Positions 21,431-32,092 of a DNA stretch of 64,000 nt are shown here, one piece after another. Source of the stretch: Balneolaceae bacterium (GTDB lineage Bacteria > Bacteroidota > Rhodothermia > Balneolales > Balneolaceae). Each line of letters starts with the position of its first letter. Position 1 is the stretch's first letter. The translations under genes and the position numbers were made by a program. Where the stretch lies: the NCBI GenBank assembly GCA_034521445.1, contig JAXHMM010000007.1, positions 1 through 64,000 on the forward strand, read 5' to 3'. The notes beneath the pieces were generated by a model. The model worked only from the letters and a program-made list of their open reading frames with translations, made no database searches and had not been told where the DNA came from.

Positions 21431-21817
21431 TCATTCTCCCCCTTCCCTCCTTTTCATAGGCCGGGGCCTGAAGTTCACCCAAAGCGAGCAGGCGACGGCC
21501 GCCGCGAAGAGGGCAACCGTCCAGAAATCGACCAGGCCTGGATCAGGCGACCAGCCGGTAAGCTCTTCCGCCAGGAAGGCGGTGTAGCTGTGGGGCAGTT
21601 CGGCATCTCCCAGCCGTCGACGCACCTGCCAGTGCCAGTCTGTGCACAGGCAATAGCCCCATCCGTAGTACCAGCCCATCCCAAGCCAGGAAAACATGGT
21701 GATGCCCACGCTCCAAAGGTGCAGCCTGCGGGTCCTCTTCCAGACCCATCCGGCCAGGTTGAAGAGGATGAGACCGGTATGAAAGAGTATCAAAAAAAGG
21801 TCGAGTGCGACATACAT
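21431..21817 (-). CDS. Small membrane protein, DUF2784-like
   Basis: A 128-residue protein with three hydrophobic helices (about 4-25, 34-55 and 98-116). The middle has a W/C/H-rich region (GYCLCTDWHWQVRRRLG) that resembles the DUF2784 family seen in Bacteroidota; this match is from memory. The function is unknown. It ends one base from the convergent cbpA stop and has its own start at 21817, facing away from the divergently read nuclease gene. Confidence 0.7.
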   Translation of the reverse strand: MYVALDLFLILFHTGLILFNLAGWVWKRTRRLHLWSVGITMFSWLGMGWYYGWGYCLCTDWHWQVRRRLGDAELPHSYTAFLAEELTGWSPDPGLVDFWTVALFAAAVACSLWVNFRPRPMKRREGGE

Positions 21818-21949
21818 GGGCTTGAATCCTTTGCCTCCGGTGAGGCTGCGCCCGCCCGGCGGCTGTTATGATTTTGTTAAGCCCTTACGAACTCCCTGAA
21901 AAATGCAGATATTTAGGCTTCGCACCAAGGCACCCCAAAACGAAGGACC

Positions 21950-22720
21950 ATGAAAGCCACCCCGCTGCTGCTAGCCGCCGCTATCCTGCTGCTGCCCGCC
22001 AACGAGGCCCCCTGGGGCCAGACCGGACACCGCGTCGTAGGCGAAGTCGCCGCCGACCACCTCGACCGCCCCGCCCGCAGGGCCGTGAACCGGGTGCTGG
22101 GGGACACCTCCCTGGCCATCGCCAGCACCTGGATGGACGAAATCAAGTCCGATTCGGCCTACAACCACACCCACGACTGGCACTGGGTGACCATCCCGGA
22201 GGGCATGACCTACGCGCAGACCGAAAAGAATCCCAACGGCGACCTGGTCGGCACCCTCGAGCGTCTCATTACCGAGCTTAAAGGGGGCGGGCTGAGCGTC
22301 CGGCAGGAATCTGAGCATCTTAAAATGCTCATTCATTTGATGGGCGATCTCCACCAACCCCTGCATGTGGGCACCGGCGAGGACCAGGGCGGCAACCAGG
22401 TGAAGGTGGAGTGGTTCTACGAGCCTACCAACCTGCATCGGGTGTGGGACACCCACATGATCGACGATTCCAAGCTGAGCTACACCGAGCTCACCCGCGC
22501 CGTAAACCATCCCTCACGGCAGGAGATTCGCAGCTGGCAGGAAGGCACGGTGCGTGACTGGGCCCATGAAGCCATGGAACTGCGGGGGGAGGTGTACGAC
22601 CTGCCGGCTGACAGCAGCCTGGGCTACCGCTACGACTACGAGAACTGGGACCTCCTGCAGCGGCAGCTCCTCAAGGCCGGGGTACGCCTGGCCGGGGTGC
22701 TGAACGAAATCTACGGTTAG
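21950..22720 (+). CDS. P1/S1-family nuclease
   Basis: Exported zinc-dependent single-strand nuclease/3'-nucleotidase of 256 residues. The signal sequence is at residues 1-20, followed by WGQTGHRVVGEVA, where Trp22 and His27 match the N-terminal zinc ligands of S1 nuclease. Further ligands appear in HDWHWV, HLMGDLHQPLHVG and NLHRVWDTHM. In family members the mature N-terminal tryptophan itself binds zinc. Here an extra proline precedes it (NEAPWGQ), so the cleavage site is slightly unusual. It would help scavenge nucleotides and phosphate. It converges on the macrodomain gene with a six-base gap. Confidence 0.92.
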   Translation: MKATPLLLAAAILLLPANEAPWGQTGHRVVGEVAADHLDRPARRAVNRVLGDTSLAIASTWMDEIKSDSAYNHTHDWHWVTIPEGMTYAQTEKNPNGDLVGTLERLITELKGGGLSVRQESEHLKMLIHLMGDLHQPLHVGTGEDQGGNQVKVEWFYEPTNLHRVWDTHMIDDSKLSYTELTRAVNHPSRQEIRSWQEGTVRDWAHEAMELRGEVYDLPADSSLGYRYDYENWDLLQRQLLKAGVRLAGVLNEIYG

Positions 22721-22726
22721 GTCCCA

Positions 22727-23266
22727 TTAGCCGCCGGCCACCTCGCGCAGCGCCTCCTCATGCACTGCCAGGGCTTCCTCGCCCCACAGCACAAAGCGGA
22801 CCATGCGCACCGACTCCAGTCCGGGCATCTCATCCAGTACGGTGCGCAGCGCCACACGGGCCGCCGCTTTCATGGGATAGCCGAAAGCGCCGGTGGAGAT
22901 GGCCGGGAAGGCCACGCTCCTGATGCCGTGGTCTTCAGCCTGGCTGAGGGCGTTGCGGTAGCAGTCGGCCAGCAGCTTATCGGATGGTTCGTCCCGCCCG
23001 TAGACCGGTCCCAGGCAGTGGATCACGTAGTCGTTGGACAACTTGTGAGCTCCGGAAATCACCGCCTGCCCAGGATTGATGGGCGCCATGGAACGCGTCT
23101 CCTCCGCAAGACCCGGGCCGGCCGCGCGGTGGATGGCCCCGGCCACGCCTCCACCGATGCGGAGCTGCGCGTTGGCGGCATTGACCACCGCCTCCATATC
23201 GCCCTGGGAGGCGATGTCGCCCCGCCTCAGTTGCATCGTTACACCCTTCAGCTCGATCTCTGTCAT
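22727..23266 (-). CDS. Macrodomain protein (O-acetyl-ADP-ribose deacetylase type)
   Basis: A 179-residue single macrodomain, probably an ADP-ribose-derivative hydrolase in the cytoplasm. Signatures are LRRGDIASQGDMEAVVNAANAQLRIGGGVAGAIHRAAG at about residues 14-47, the YVIHCLGPVYG strand, and the phosphate loop FPAISTGAFGYP. Length and motifs fit the YmdB/MacroD-like group. It could remove O-acetyl-ADP-ribose or protein-linked ADP-ribose; no sirtuin or ADP-ribosyltransferase gene is nearby to decide. It is convergent with the nuclease and divergent from clpB. Confidence 0.9.
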   Translation of the reverse strand: MTEIELKGVTMQLRRGDIASQGDMEAVVNAANAQLRIGGGVAGAIHRAAGPGLAEETRSMAPINPGQAVISGAHKLSNDYVIHCLGPVYGRDEPSDKLLADCYRNALSQAEDHGIRSVAFPAISTGAFGYPMKAAARVALRTVLDEMPGLESVRMVRFVLWGEEALAVHEEALREVAGG

Positions 23267-23448
23267 AACAGCCTCCGTTCGGTCTTTTTATGACATGGTA
23301 AAGCCCAGAGCCGGCCGGGTCAAATCGAATCGTCATAGGGGATTCCTCCTCATCTGTCAAATAGGCATACCTTGCAGGTCGGTACAGTATTCGCATTTAT
23401 CTTAAGCGAAACGATCAAACAGCGTATTTCAACACAGACGGACGACCT

Positions 23449-26082
<2,634 letters not shown>

Positions 26083-26191
26083 GGTTACCGTATGGCCGTT
26101 CTTCGGTTTGTGGTAATTGGAAACCCGTCCTGCCAACCAGAAAGCTTTATTACCAATTACCTAAGACCTCAGAACGGCCATACGGATAACC
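26083..26191. repeat. Large imperfect palindrome after clpB
   Basis: The outer arms at 26083-26102 (GGTTACCGTATGGCCGTTCT) and 26171-26191 are complementary over 20 bases with one extra A in the right arm. The inner arms GGTAATTGG (26112-26120) and CCAATTACC (26153-26161) are perfect. The element starts one base after the clpB stop codon. There is no T run, so it is not a standard terminator. Confidence 0.8.
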
Positions 26192-26222
26192 ATAAATAAG
26201 ACAGTAATGGCATTTCCTGGCT

Positions 26223-26332
26223 GAGGCGGATGAGGGTGCTTCTCAGGCCTTGGAGGTTTTGGGAGGGACTTGAAAACCGGAAGGAGCTGGGTCCAAAAGC
26301 TCACCAGCCTGGGAAGCACCCTCACCCGCCTC
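26223..26332. repeat. Second large imperfect palindrome, before the M29 stop
   Basis: The arms at 26223-26248 and 26307-26332 match in 24 of 26 positions when one is reverse-complemented (core GAGGGTGCTT/AAGCACCCTC). An inner stem TTTTGGA/TCCAAAA (about 26257 and 26292) adds to it. It ends eight bases from the stop codon of the convergent aminopeptidase gene and is unrelated in sequence to the neighbouring palindrome. Confidence 0.8.
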
Positions 26333-26339
26333 CATATGG

Positions 26340-27446
26340 CTACCCCAGAAGTGCTTCGGGGTTCAGCCCCTGCAGATCCTCGGCGACGAATTTGCGGCCC
26401 TCGCGGACCTTCTCCCCGTCCAGGTAGACATCCGCCCCGATGCAGACGAGGTCCCAGTGAATGTTGCTCTCGTTGCCGTTGGGAGCAATCTCGTAATCGT
26501 TGCCCAGGGTCAGGTGGTTGGAGCCGTAGATCTTCTCGTCGAACAGGATATCACGCATGGGCGACTCGATGACCGGGTTGAGCCCGAAGCTGAACTCCCC
26601 GAAGCGGCGGGCGCCGTCGTCGGTGTCCAGGATCTCCTCGAGCTGCTGGTTGTTGGAGGAGTCGAAATCGATGACCACCCCGTCACGCACCTCCAGCTTC
26701 ACATAGTCGAAGGGCTTGCCCTGGTAGACCGAAGGGGCGTAGGTGATGTGACCGTTGACCGAATGGAGCAGGGGCGCCGAGAAGAGCTCCCCGTCGGGGA
26801 TGTTGCGCTTGCCGAAGCAGGGTATCCAGTTCTGCCCCTCCACCGAAAATTCGATGTCGGTCCCCTCTCCTTCCAGGCGGATTGTCTCGGTGGCGTGCAG
26901 GCGTTCCTCCAGTGGCTTCATGGCCTCAGCCAGCTCGCGGTAGTCAAGCAGGCATGCCTTGTAGTAGAAATCGCGGAAATCCCGGGTGGGCATACGTGCG
27001 TTCATGGCGAAGGATTCCGAGGGATAGCGCAGCACCACCCAGCTGGTGTTGTTGACCCGCTCCTCGAAATGCACCGGCTGCAGAAAGTGGTCGGAGTAGG
27101 CCTTGTTGGCCTCCTTGCTGACCTGCGAGGTTTCGTAGATGTTGAGGGAGGCGCGTACGCCCACGAAGGCGTCCATCTTCTTCATCAGGGGAAGCTGGTC
27201 CGCCCCGGCCTGATTTTCCCAGAAGTCGGCATCGCCCTTTTCCATAAGGGTGCGCTGCACTTCCGTGTCGTTGATCTGCACGAAGGGATGGGCCTTCATA
27301 TCGCGGGCCGTCTCCGCCAGGGCGCGGATCAGTCCAATGCCGTTGAGACCGGCCAATTGCAGCATGACGTTCTGCCCCTCCTTGAGCTCGCAGCTGAAGG
27401 AGAGGATTTTTTCGGCGAGTTTTTTGTCTCTAACTTCGTAAGTCAT
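26340..27446 (-). CDS. Aminopeptidase, M29 (thermophilic metallopeptidase) family
   Basis: Cytoplasmic dimetal aminopeptidase of 368 residues, related to AmpS, AmpT and PepS. The C-terminal half shows the likely ligands: Glu in NIPDGELFSAP, Glu in GEFSFGLN, His in YGSNHLTLG, and His/Asp in SNIHWDLVC, in the order found in the family. Length is slightly below the 400-410 residues usual for family members. It releases N-terminal residues from peptides. It is convergent with clpB; the gap is filled by two dyads. An AAGTC repeat tract lies just upstream of its start. Confidence 0.9.
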   Translation of the reverse strand: MTYEVRDKKLAEKILSFSCELKEGQNVMLQLAGLNGIGLIRALAETARDMKAHPFVQINDTEVQRTLMEKGDADFWENQAGADQLPLMKKMDAFVGVRASLNIYETSQVSKEANKAYSDHFLQPVHFEERVNNTSWVVLRYPSESFAMNARMPTRDFRDFYYKACLLDYRELAEAMKPLEERLHATETIRLEGEGTDIEFSVEGQNWIPCFGKRNIPDGELFSAPLLHSVNGHITYAPSVYQGKPFDYVKLEVRDGVVIDFDSSNNQQLEEILDTDDGARRFGEFSFGLNPVIESPMRDILFDEKIYGSNHLTLGNDYEIAPNGNESNIHWDLVCIGADVYLDGEKVREGRKFVAEDLQGLNPEALLG

Positions 27447-27566
27447 AAAAGTCTTTAAAGTCTGAAAGTCTAATAAGTCGAAAAATCTTGAAGTCGAGGA
27501 GTCTGGAAGTCCATTGCCCGACTTTCAGACTTCGGACTTTCTGACTTGTTGGACTTATTAGACTTT
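27447..27566. repeat. AAGTC-rich degenerate repeat tract with inverted halves
   Basis: The left half contains many copies of a unit like (A)AAGTCTn at 8-9 base spacing. The right half carries the reverse complement (GACTT). A 15-base perfect inverted repeat, AAAGTCTAATAAGTC at 27465-27479 and its complement at 27552-27566, closes the tract, and its right arm reaches into the stop codon of the tamB 3' fragment. A shorter related tract, CAACAAGTCGAAAAGTC, is near 620-637 between serA and mce. Confidence 0.75.
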
Positions 27567-28776
27567 AATAGTCGTAATTCCATTTGAGGTCGATGCCCTG
27601 CCGGGAATCGTTGCCCTGCGAAATAATGAGTTTCAGGTTCTCTCGCAACAGGTATTCCAACAAAAAGCTGGTATCGGGCGTTGCGTCGGTGATCACGTTC
27701 TGGATGGCGAAGAAGACCCTGGAGTTGAGGTACCAGCCGGTAGTCACGGCGGTGCCGCTCTCCCCGCCCACACGCGTGTTGTCGATCCGCACAACGTCAA
27801 TCCCCAGGCGCTGCGTGGCGAGGGTCTCCACCCGGTCCAGCAGCACGTCCAGGGCCACGTCAGCCGCAGAGGCGTTGGAGCCGGTGCCGGCCACCACCTG
27901 CTTCCACGAGTCGAGGGCGTAGAAGGGCTGCCCGAAGAGGGTGTAGCTTATGATGTTCTCCAGTTCCATGGACGGGGTGCTCTCGTATTTGAACTGCGGG
28001 TCCTCCACCGTGCCCTCAATGACGTACCAGATGCGGATGTCCTGGCGCGTCTGGGGCGGCACATAGAGGGAGCGAACTCGCATCTCCGGATTGTAGGGAT
28101 CGCCGGAGAAGGTGAGCATGCCCTCCTCCAGGCTGAACCGTTTGCCCAGGGGACGGGCATAGCCGCCCACCGAGTTGAGCGTGCCGAAAATCTGCATGGG
28201 AGACCCGGGATCCTTCAGCAGGTCCACCTCGCCCTGCAGTTCCAGCTCCATGTCGAGGTAGCGCCGGTTGCGGACGAAAAAGCGCCGGTTGAAGCGCACA
28301 TCCATATCCAATCCCAGCGAGTCGTAGAGGGCCACGGAGTAGTCGACCATATCCACGGAGTCGAGCTGCACGGACTCCACCGATCGCTCTCCGAAGTTGT
28401 CCATCGTTATAAATCCATTGAGCAAATCCAGGGTGCCGCTCAGACGGGGACTGCCAGGCGTGCCGCGGGCGTGAGCGTCGAGATTGACGCTGGCGTTGTA
28501 GCGCGCGGTGTTGGCCGCCCGGAAATTACGGGCGGTAATGGAAACATCCATTTCGCCCGGGCGGAGCTGGTCCAGGTTCATGGCGCCGCTGGCTGTGAGA
28601 GTCCCATTGCCGCTGCGCGCGCTGAACCGTCTGAGCACCACGCTGTCCCGCTCGAAATCGAGGGTGGAACCGACGCGGTCCACCTGGATGCCGGCGTCCA
28701 CCAGCCGGAAGCGCCCGTTCCGCAGGTTAAGCTGTCCCCTGGCCTGCAGGTCCTCCACCCTGCCGCTCACATGCAA
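27565..28776 (-). CDS. tamB: TamB-like protein, C-terminal part (frameshifted gene)
   Basis: A 403-residue frame encoding the C-terminal TamB (DUF490) domain. It shows repeating beta-strand text such as LSGTLDLLNGFITM and FGTLNSVGGYARPLG, then the conserved region around EEGMLTFSGDPYNPEM and a terminal RQGIDLKWNYDY. Its first codon is a TTG that lies inside the end of the upstream frame. Removing one base near 28777 joins the two frames as ELNGM-LHVSGRVEDLQ, a natural continuation. It is therefore the tail of one tamB gene broken by a one-base insertion, by sequencing error, or read by frameshifting; an independent protein is unlikely because it lacks any membrane anchor. Confidence 0.8.
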   Translation of the reverse strand: MHVSGRVEDLQARGQLNLRNGRFRLVDAGIQVDRVGSTLDFERDSVVLRRFSARSGNGTLTASGAMNLDQLRPGEMDVSITARNFRAANTARYNASVNLDAHARGTPGSPRLSGTLDLLNGFITMDNFGERSVESVQLDSVDMVDYSVALYDSLGLDMDVRFNRRFFVRNRRYLDMELELQGEVDLLKDPGSPMQIFGTLNSVGGYARPLGKRFSLEEGMLTFSGDPYNPEMRVRSLYVPPQTRQDIRIWYVIEGTVEDPQFKYESTPSMELENIISYTLFGQPFYALDSWKQVVAGTGSNASAADVALDVLLDRVETLATQRLGIDVVRIDNTRVGGESGTAVTTGWYLNSRVFFAIQNVITDATPDTSFLLEYLLRENLKLIISQGNDSRQGIDLKWNYDY

Positions 28777-31700
28777 GCATGCCGTTCAACTCGCCCCCGA
28801 TTTCACGCACCGTCCGGCGGTCTACGAAATCGTTGAGCGCGGCCATGTTGAAATTGTTGGTTACCACATCCACCTCGACACTGTCCCGGGGCTGCGGGAA
28901 ATGGGCGGTGAATGCGCGAAAGTCTACGTAGAATGGCGCACGCGCGGTGATCTCGGCCGCCGTCTGTCCCAGTGAACTCACCGAAGCGTCAAGGGTCACC
29001 CGCGAGAGGCGGTGGCTGTAGTCCAGGCGGGCCTGCACCGAATCCACCGCAACGCCGGACAGCACCGCACGGTTGAGCACGGCGTCCGCCTGAATGTCCG
29101 GATCACCCGCCGTACCCGTGAGCGTGCCGCGGAAGTTGAATATGCCGCTGGTGCCAGTGATACCCGCCTCCGCCAGCAGCTTCTCGCACCAGTCGAGGTC
29201 CACCGAATCCACTTCCAGATAGCCCTCTACCTTCTGCTGGAAGAAGCGGTCGGAAAGTGTGGCGGGGTCCTGCAGGTTAAAGGGCGCATGCAGTTCGCCG
29301 TGGACCAGCTCATGTCCCCCGTTTCGCATGCTGATATTTCCGTCAAAGCGTTCTCCTGCGATATCAAAATCCATCTCCAGGGTATCCAGGCCGGTGTCGT
29401 GGTAGGAGAAACGGGTGAGCAGCAGGTTCCCGGCGCCCTGCATGGCCGTATCGCTTCGGCTGACCTGCAGCTCGCCTGAAAGGGTGGCTTCGAACAGCGT
29501 CTCGCCCAGCAGGGTGTTCTGGATAACGGTGGTGTTGAGCTCCCTTCCCCGCAACCAAACCTCCTGCCGCAGGGAGTCGGCGTAGGGTACGGCCAGCTCC
29601 ACAAAGGCCCTGTCGTCTTCGGAGACCAGGCGCATGGTGTCCATGCGCACCGCCCCGGCATGGTAGCGCAGCTGGAAGGGCCGGTCGAGGCGGAGGGTGC
29701 GAACCGAGCTGCTCAGCTCATAATCAGTGGTCAACAGGGCCAGGCTGTCCCTGGCCGCCTCGTACTCCCCCTCGTGCACAATCGTACCGTCGGTGGTGCT
29801 GCTGAACCGCAGCCGGAAGCTCCCCGAGGCGCGGGCGCTGTCCACCCTGCCGCGGCTCTGCATCTGAAGGTCCTGCAGCAGCACGGAGGCAATTTCCGGT
29901 GAGGTGAGCTGCAGGTCGGCCTCGTAGCTGGGCTCCCTGCCCAGACTCAAATCGACGTTGCCTATGGCACTTTCGGCGGTGAAGGTGCTGTCGTAATTCA
30001 CCTGCCGAAGGTCCACCGACCCGTTGAAGGCCAGCTCGCGGGTCGACACCGGGTGGAGCCGTCCGCTGAGCGTGCCTGTGGCGTAGAGCGAGCTTGCCCC
30101 TGCAAGAGTCGCCAGGGATCGGATGTCGATCAGCTCCAGCTCCATGTTCAGCTCGTTGGCCTGGTCATAGGGCCGCGCCAGGTGGAGACGCCCGTCCAGC
30201 ATCCCCTTGACCATGGTGCTGGCGAGGATTCCCTCGCGCACTACCGCCACGGTGTCCGCCACCTGCACCGAGGCGGTAAAACGGCGCAGCAGCTCCCCGT
30301 TCACGACGGAGGAGTCGATCTCCACCTCAGACTGCATCGCAAGGGATTCCAGGGTGGTGCCCGACCCCTCACCGCGCACCGTCATATTCAGGTTGGTGGG
30401 GAAATCGCCCAGCTCCGGGAAGGCGGACAGATCGAGTCCATCTGTCTTCAGCTCGTAGCGGAATCGCGGAACGCTGGACAGGCCGGCCAGGCTGCCCCGC
30501 AGGTCCACCGCGTTGGAAGCCGAGCGGAGACGGCCGTTTACCTGCACCGAATCGAGCGTAAAGGCGCCCTTCAGACCGCCCTCCAGGGGAGGGACAGTCC
30601 CGCCCGGCAGGACGAGACCGGACAGCTGGAGCTCGTAGTTCCAGGGGATGCCTTCGGGAGTCCATCCCCTGCCCTGCGTGCGCAGGTCCAGGGAGGTACG
30701 GCCACCCCATGAGGGATCTCCCAGCCAGTAACCCGGATCGGCGCCCCGCAGGCGGGCACTGAGCCGGTGCGTGATGGAGGGCGACCAGATCTCGTCCAAC
30801 TGCAGCTGCACGTCGGCCGACTGGACGCCCATGCGTGTCGAAAGATCGGCCCGGGCGGAGGCACCCTCCAGGCGGAAGGTGCCGCCCAGGGTGTCGGCCG
30901 TGTGGGAGGTCCCCGGGATACGGGTGGATCCCAAGCCCAGGCTGCCCTGAAGCTCTCCCTCCCGGTGGCGCTGCAGGGGAAGACGGCCTTCGGCCTGCAG
31001 GCGCAGATTGCGCAGGGTTGGCAGGGTGGCGTCGCCCGCCAGCGCGGCCAGATCGGCGTGGACGGCCTGCAGATGCACCCGCTCCAGCACCGGCTCCTCC
31101 CTCCATGAAATACGCCCCTCCAGCTCCAGTCCCCTGAAATCCCGGGAGGAGGCCGACATTCGGAGCGTAAACTGCGATATGGTGCCCGACAGGCTGAGTT
31201 CGGCGTCCAGGGAGGGATCTGCCGCCAGGGGCAGGTCTGCCGCCCGCCGCAGGTCGGCCAGCGCCAGGGGACTGGCCCGGAAAGTGAGATCGGCGGAGCT
31301 GTCGGGTAGTCCCACGCGGCCGCTGCTGTGCACAAGACTGCGTCCGGTGGCCAGCACCAGCCGCTCCAGGGTGACACGCCCGTCGGAGACCCCTGCCGCC
31401 GCCTCCACCCGGAGCTCCTCGTCCGGCATGGCGCCCTGCACCTCAAAGGACAGTTCGCGAAGGTCAACCCGCCAGGAGCCGCCGCCGTAGCGGAAGGCGC
31501 TGTGCAGGCTGAGGTCCGCCATCGTCAGGGAGGAATCGGAGAGGCCGCCGACGCCACGAATCTCCACCCTCCCCTCCTCCAAACGGATCTCCTCCAGGTT
31601 AATCCCGTAGCCGCTCCCCGAGGTGTCGGCCGGCCCTGTTTCGCGCAGCAGCCCGGAGGTGTTCCAGCGCCCCCCCTCTTCCTCCCTCAGCAGATGCAGG

Positions 31701-32089
31701 CGGGGGGCGGTCAGGCGCAGTTCACGGACATGAAATTCCGCACCCAGGAGCGAGAGCAGGTCGTAGCGCAGCACCAGGGAGTCGGCCTCAAAGAGGGGGA
31801 CCTTCTGCCCGGACTCCAGGTGCAGATCGGCCAGGCGCATCTCCTTCCACAGATCGCCCTGCATGGAGCCCGCACGGAAGTCGCCGTGGATGCGGTCGTT
31901 GACCTGCCGCACCAGCTCGGCCCGCACCCAGCCGCGAACCAGGTCGGTACGCAGGGAGAGGCGTGCGGCGGCAGCCAGCAGGCCGAGGGCAAAGAGCGCC
32001 AGCAGCGCCCGCCTCCCCCAACGGAGCAGCCGGGAGGGTCGACCGGGTCCGGCCTGTTGTGCATTGCTATGTGTTTTTCGATCGCTCAC
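28727..32089 (-). CDS. tamB: TamB-like translocation/assembly protein, N-terminal part (frameshifted gene)
   Basis: An AsmA/TamB-like bridge protein between the inner membrane and outer membrane. 1120 residues in this frame: a cytoplasmic N-terminus, a membrane anchor at about 26-46 (RALLALFALGLLAAAARL), then about a thousand residues of repetitive beta strands forming the lipid-transporting groove. The last roughly 17 residues (after ELNGML) do not fit and end at a premature stop, because the frame shifts near 28777 into the downstream fragment. GTG start, three bases after the stop of the TamA/BamA-like gene, so the two are co-translated. Whole protein would be about 1,500 residues, normal for TamB. 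Confidence 0.85.
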   Translation of the reverse strand: MSDRKTHSNAQQAGPGRPSRLLRWGRRALLALFALGLLAAAARLSLRTDLVRGWVRAELVRQVNDRIHGDFRAGSMQGDLWKEMRLADLHLESGQKVPLFEADSLVLRYDLLSLLGAEFHVRELRLTAPRLHLLREEEGGRWNTSGLLRETGPADTSGSGYGINLEEIRLEEGRVEIRGVGGLSDSSLTMADLSLHSAFRYGGGSWRVDLRELSFEVQGAMPDEELRVEAAAGVSDGRVTLERLVLATGRSLVHSSGRVGLPDSSADLTFRASPLALADLRRAADLPLAADPSLDAELSLSGTISQFTLRMSASSRDFRGLELEGRISWREEPVLERVHLQAVHADLAALAGDATLPTLRNLRLQAEGRLPLQRHREGELQGSLGLGSTRIPGTSHTADTLGGTFRLEGASARADLSTRMGVQSADVQLQLDEIWSPSITHRLSARLRGADPGYWLGDPSWGGRTSLDLRTQGRGWTPEGIPWNYELQLSGLVLPGGTVPPLEGGLKGAFTLDSVQVNGRLRSASNAVDLRGSLAGLSSVPRFRYELKTDGLDLSAFPELGDFPTNLNMTVRGEGSGTTLESLAMQSEVEIDSSVVNGELLRRFTASVQVADTVAVVREGILASTMVKGMLDGRLHLARPYDQANELNMELELIDIRSLATLAGASSLYATGTLSGRLHPVSTRELAFNGSVDLRQVNYDSTFTAESAIGNVDLSLGREPSYEADLQLTSPEIASVLLQDLQMQSRGRVDSARASGSFRLRFSSTTDGTIVHEGEYEAARDSLALLTTDYELSSSVRTLRLDRPFQLRYHAGAVRMDTMRLVSEDDRAFVELAVPYADSLRQEVWLRGRELNTTVIQNTLLGETLFEATLSGELQVSRSDTAMQGAGNLLLTRFSYHDTGLDTLEMDFDIAGERFDGNISMRNGGHELVHGELHAPFNLQDPATLSDRFFQQKVEGYLEVDSVDLDWCEKLLAEAGITGTSGIFNFRGTLTGTAGDPDIQADAVLNRAVLSGVAVDSVQARLDYSHRLSRVTLDASVSSLGQTAAEITARAPFYVDFRAFTAHFPQPRDSVEVDVVTNNFNMAALNDFVDRRTVREIGGELNGMLACERQGGGPAGQGTA

Positions 32090-32092
32090 GGT

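Noticed and set aside
26083-26332. Integron attC site or MITE at the two palindromes
   Set aside because: No RYYYAAC/GTTRRRY core pair and no clear target-site duplication were found, and the two dyads differ from each other.
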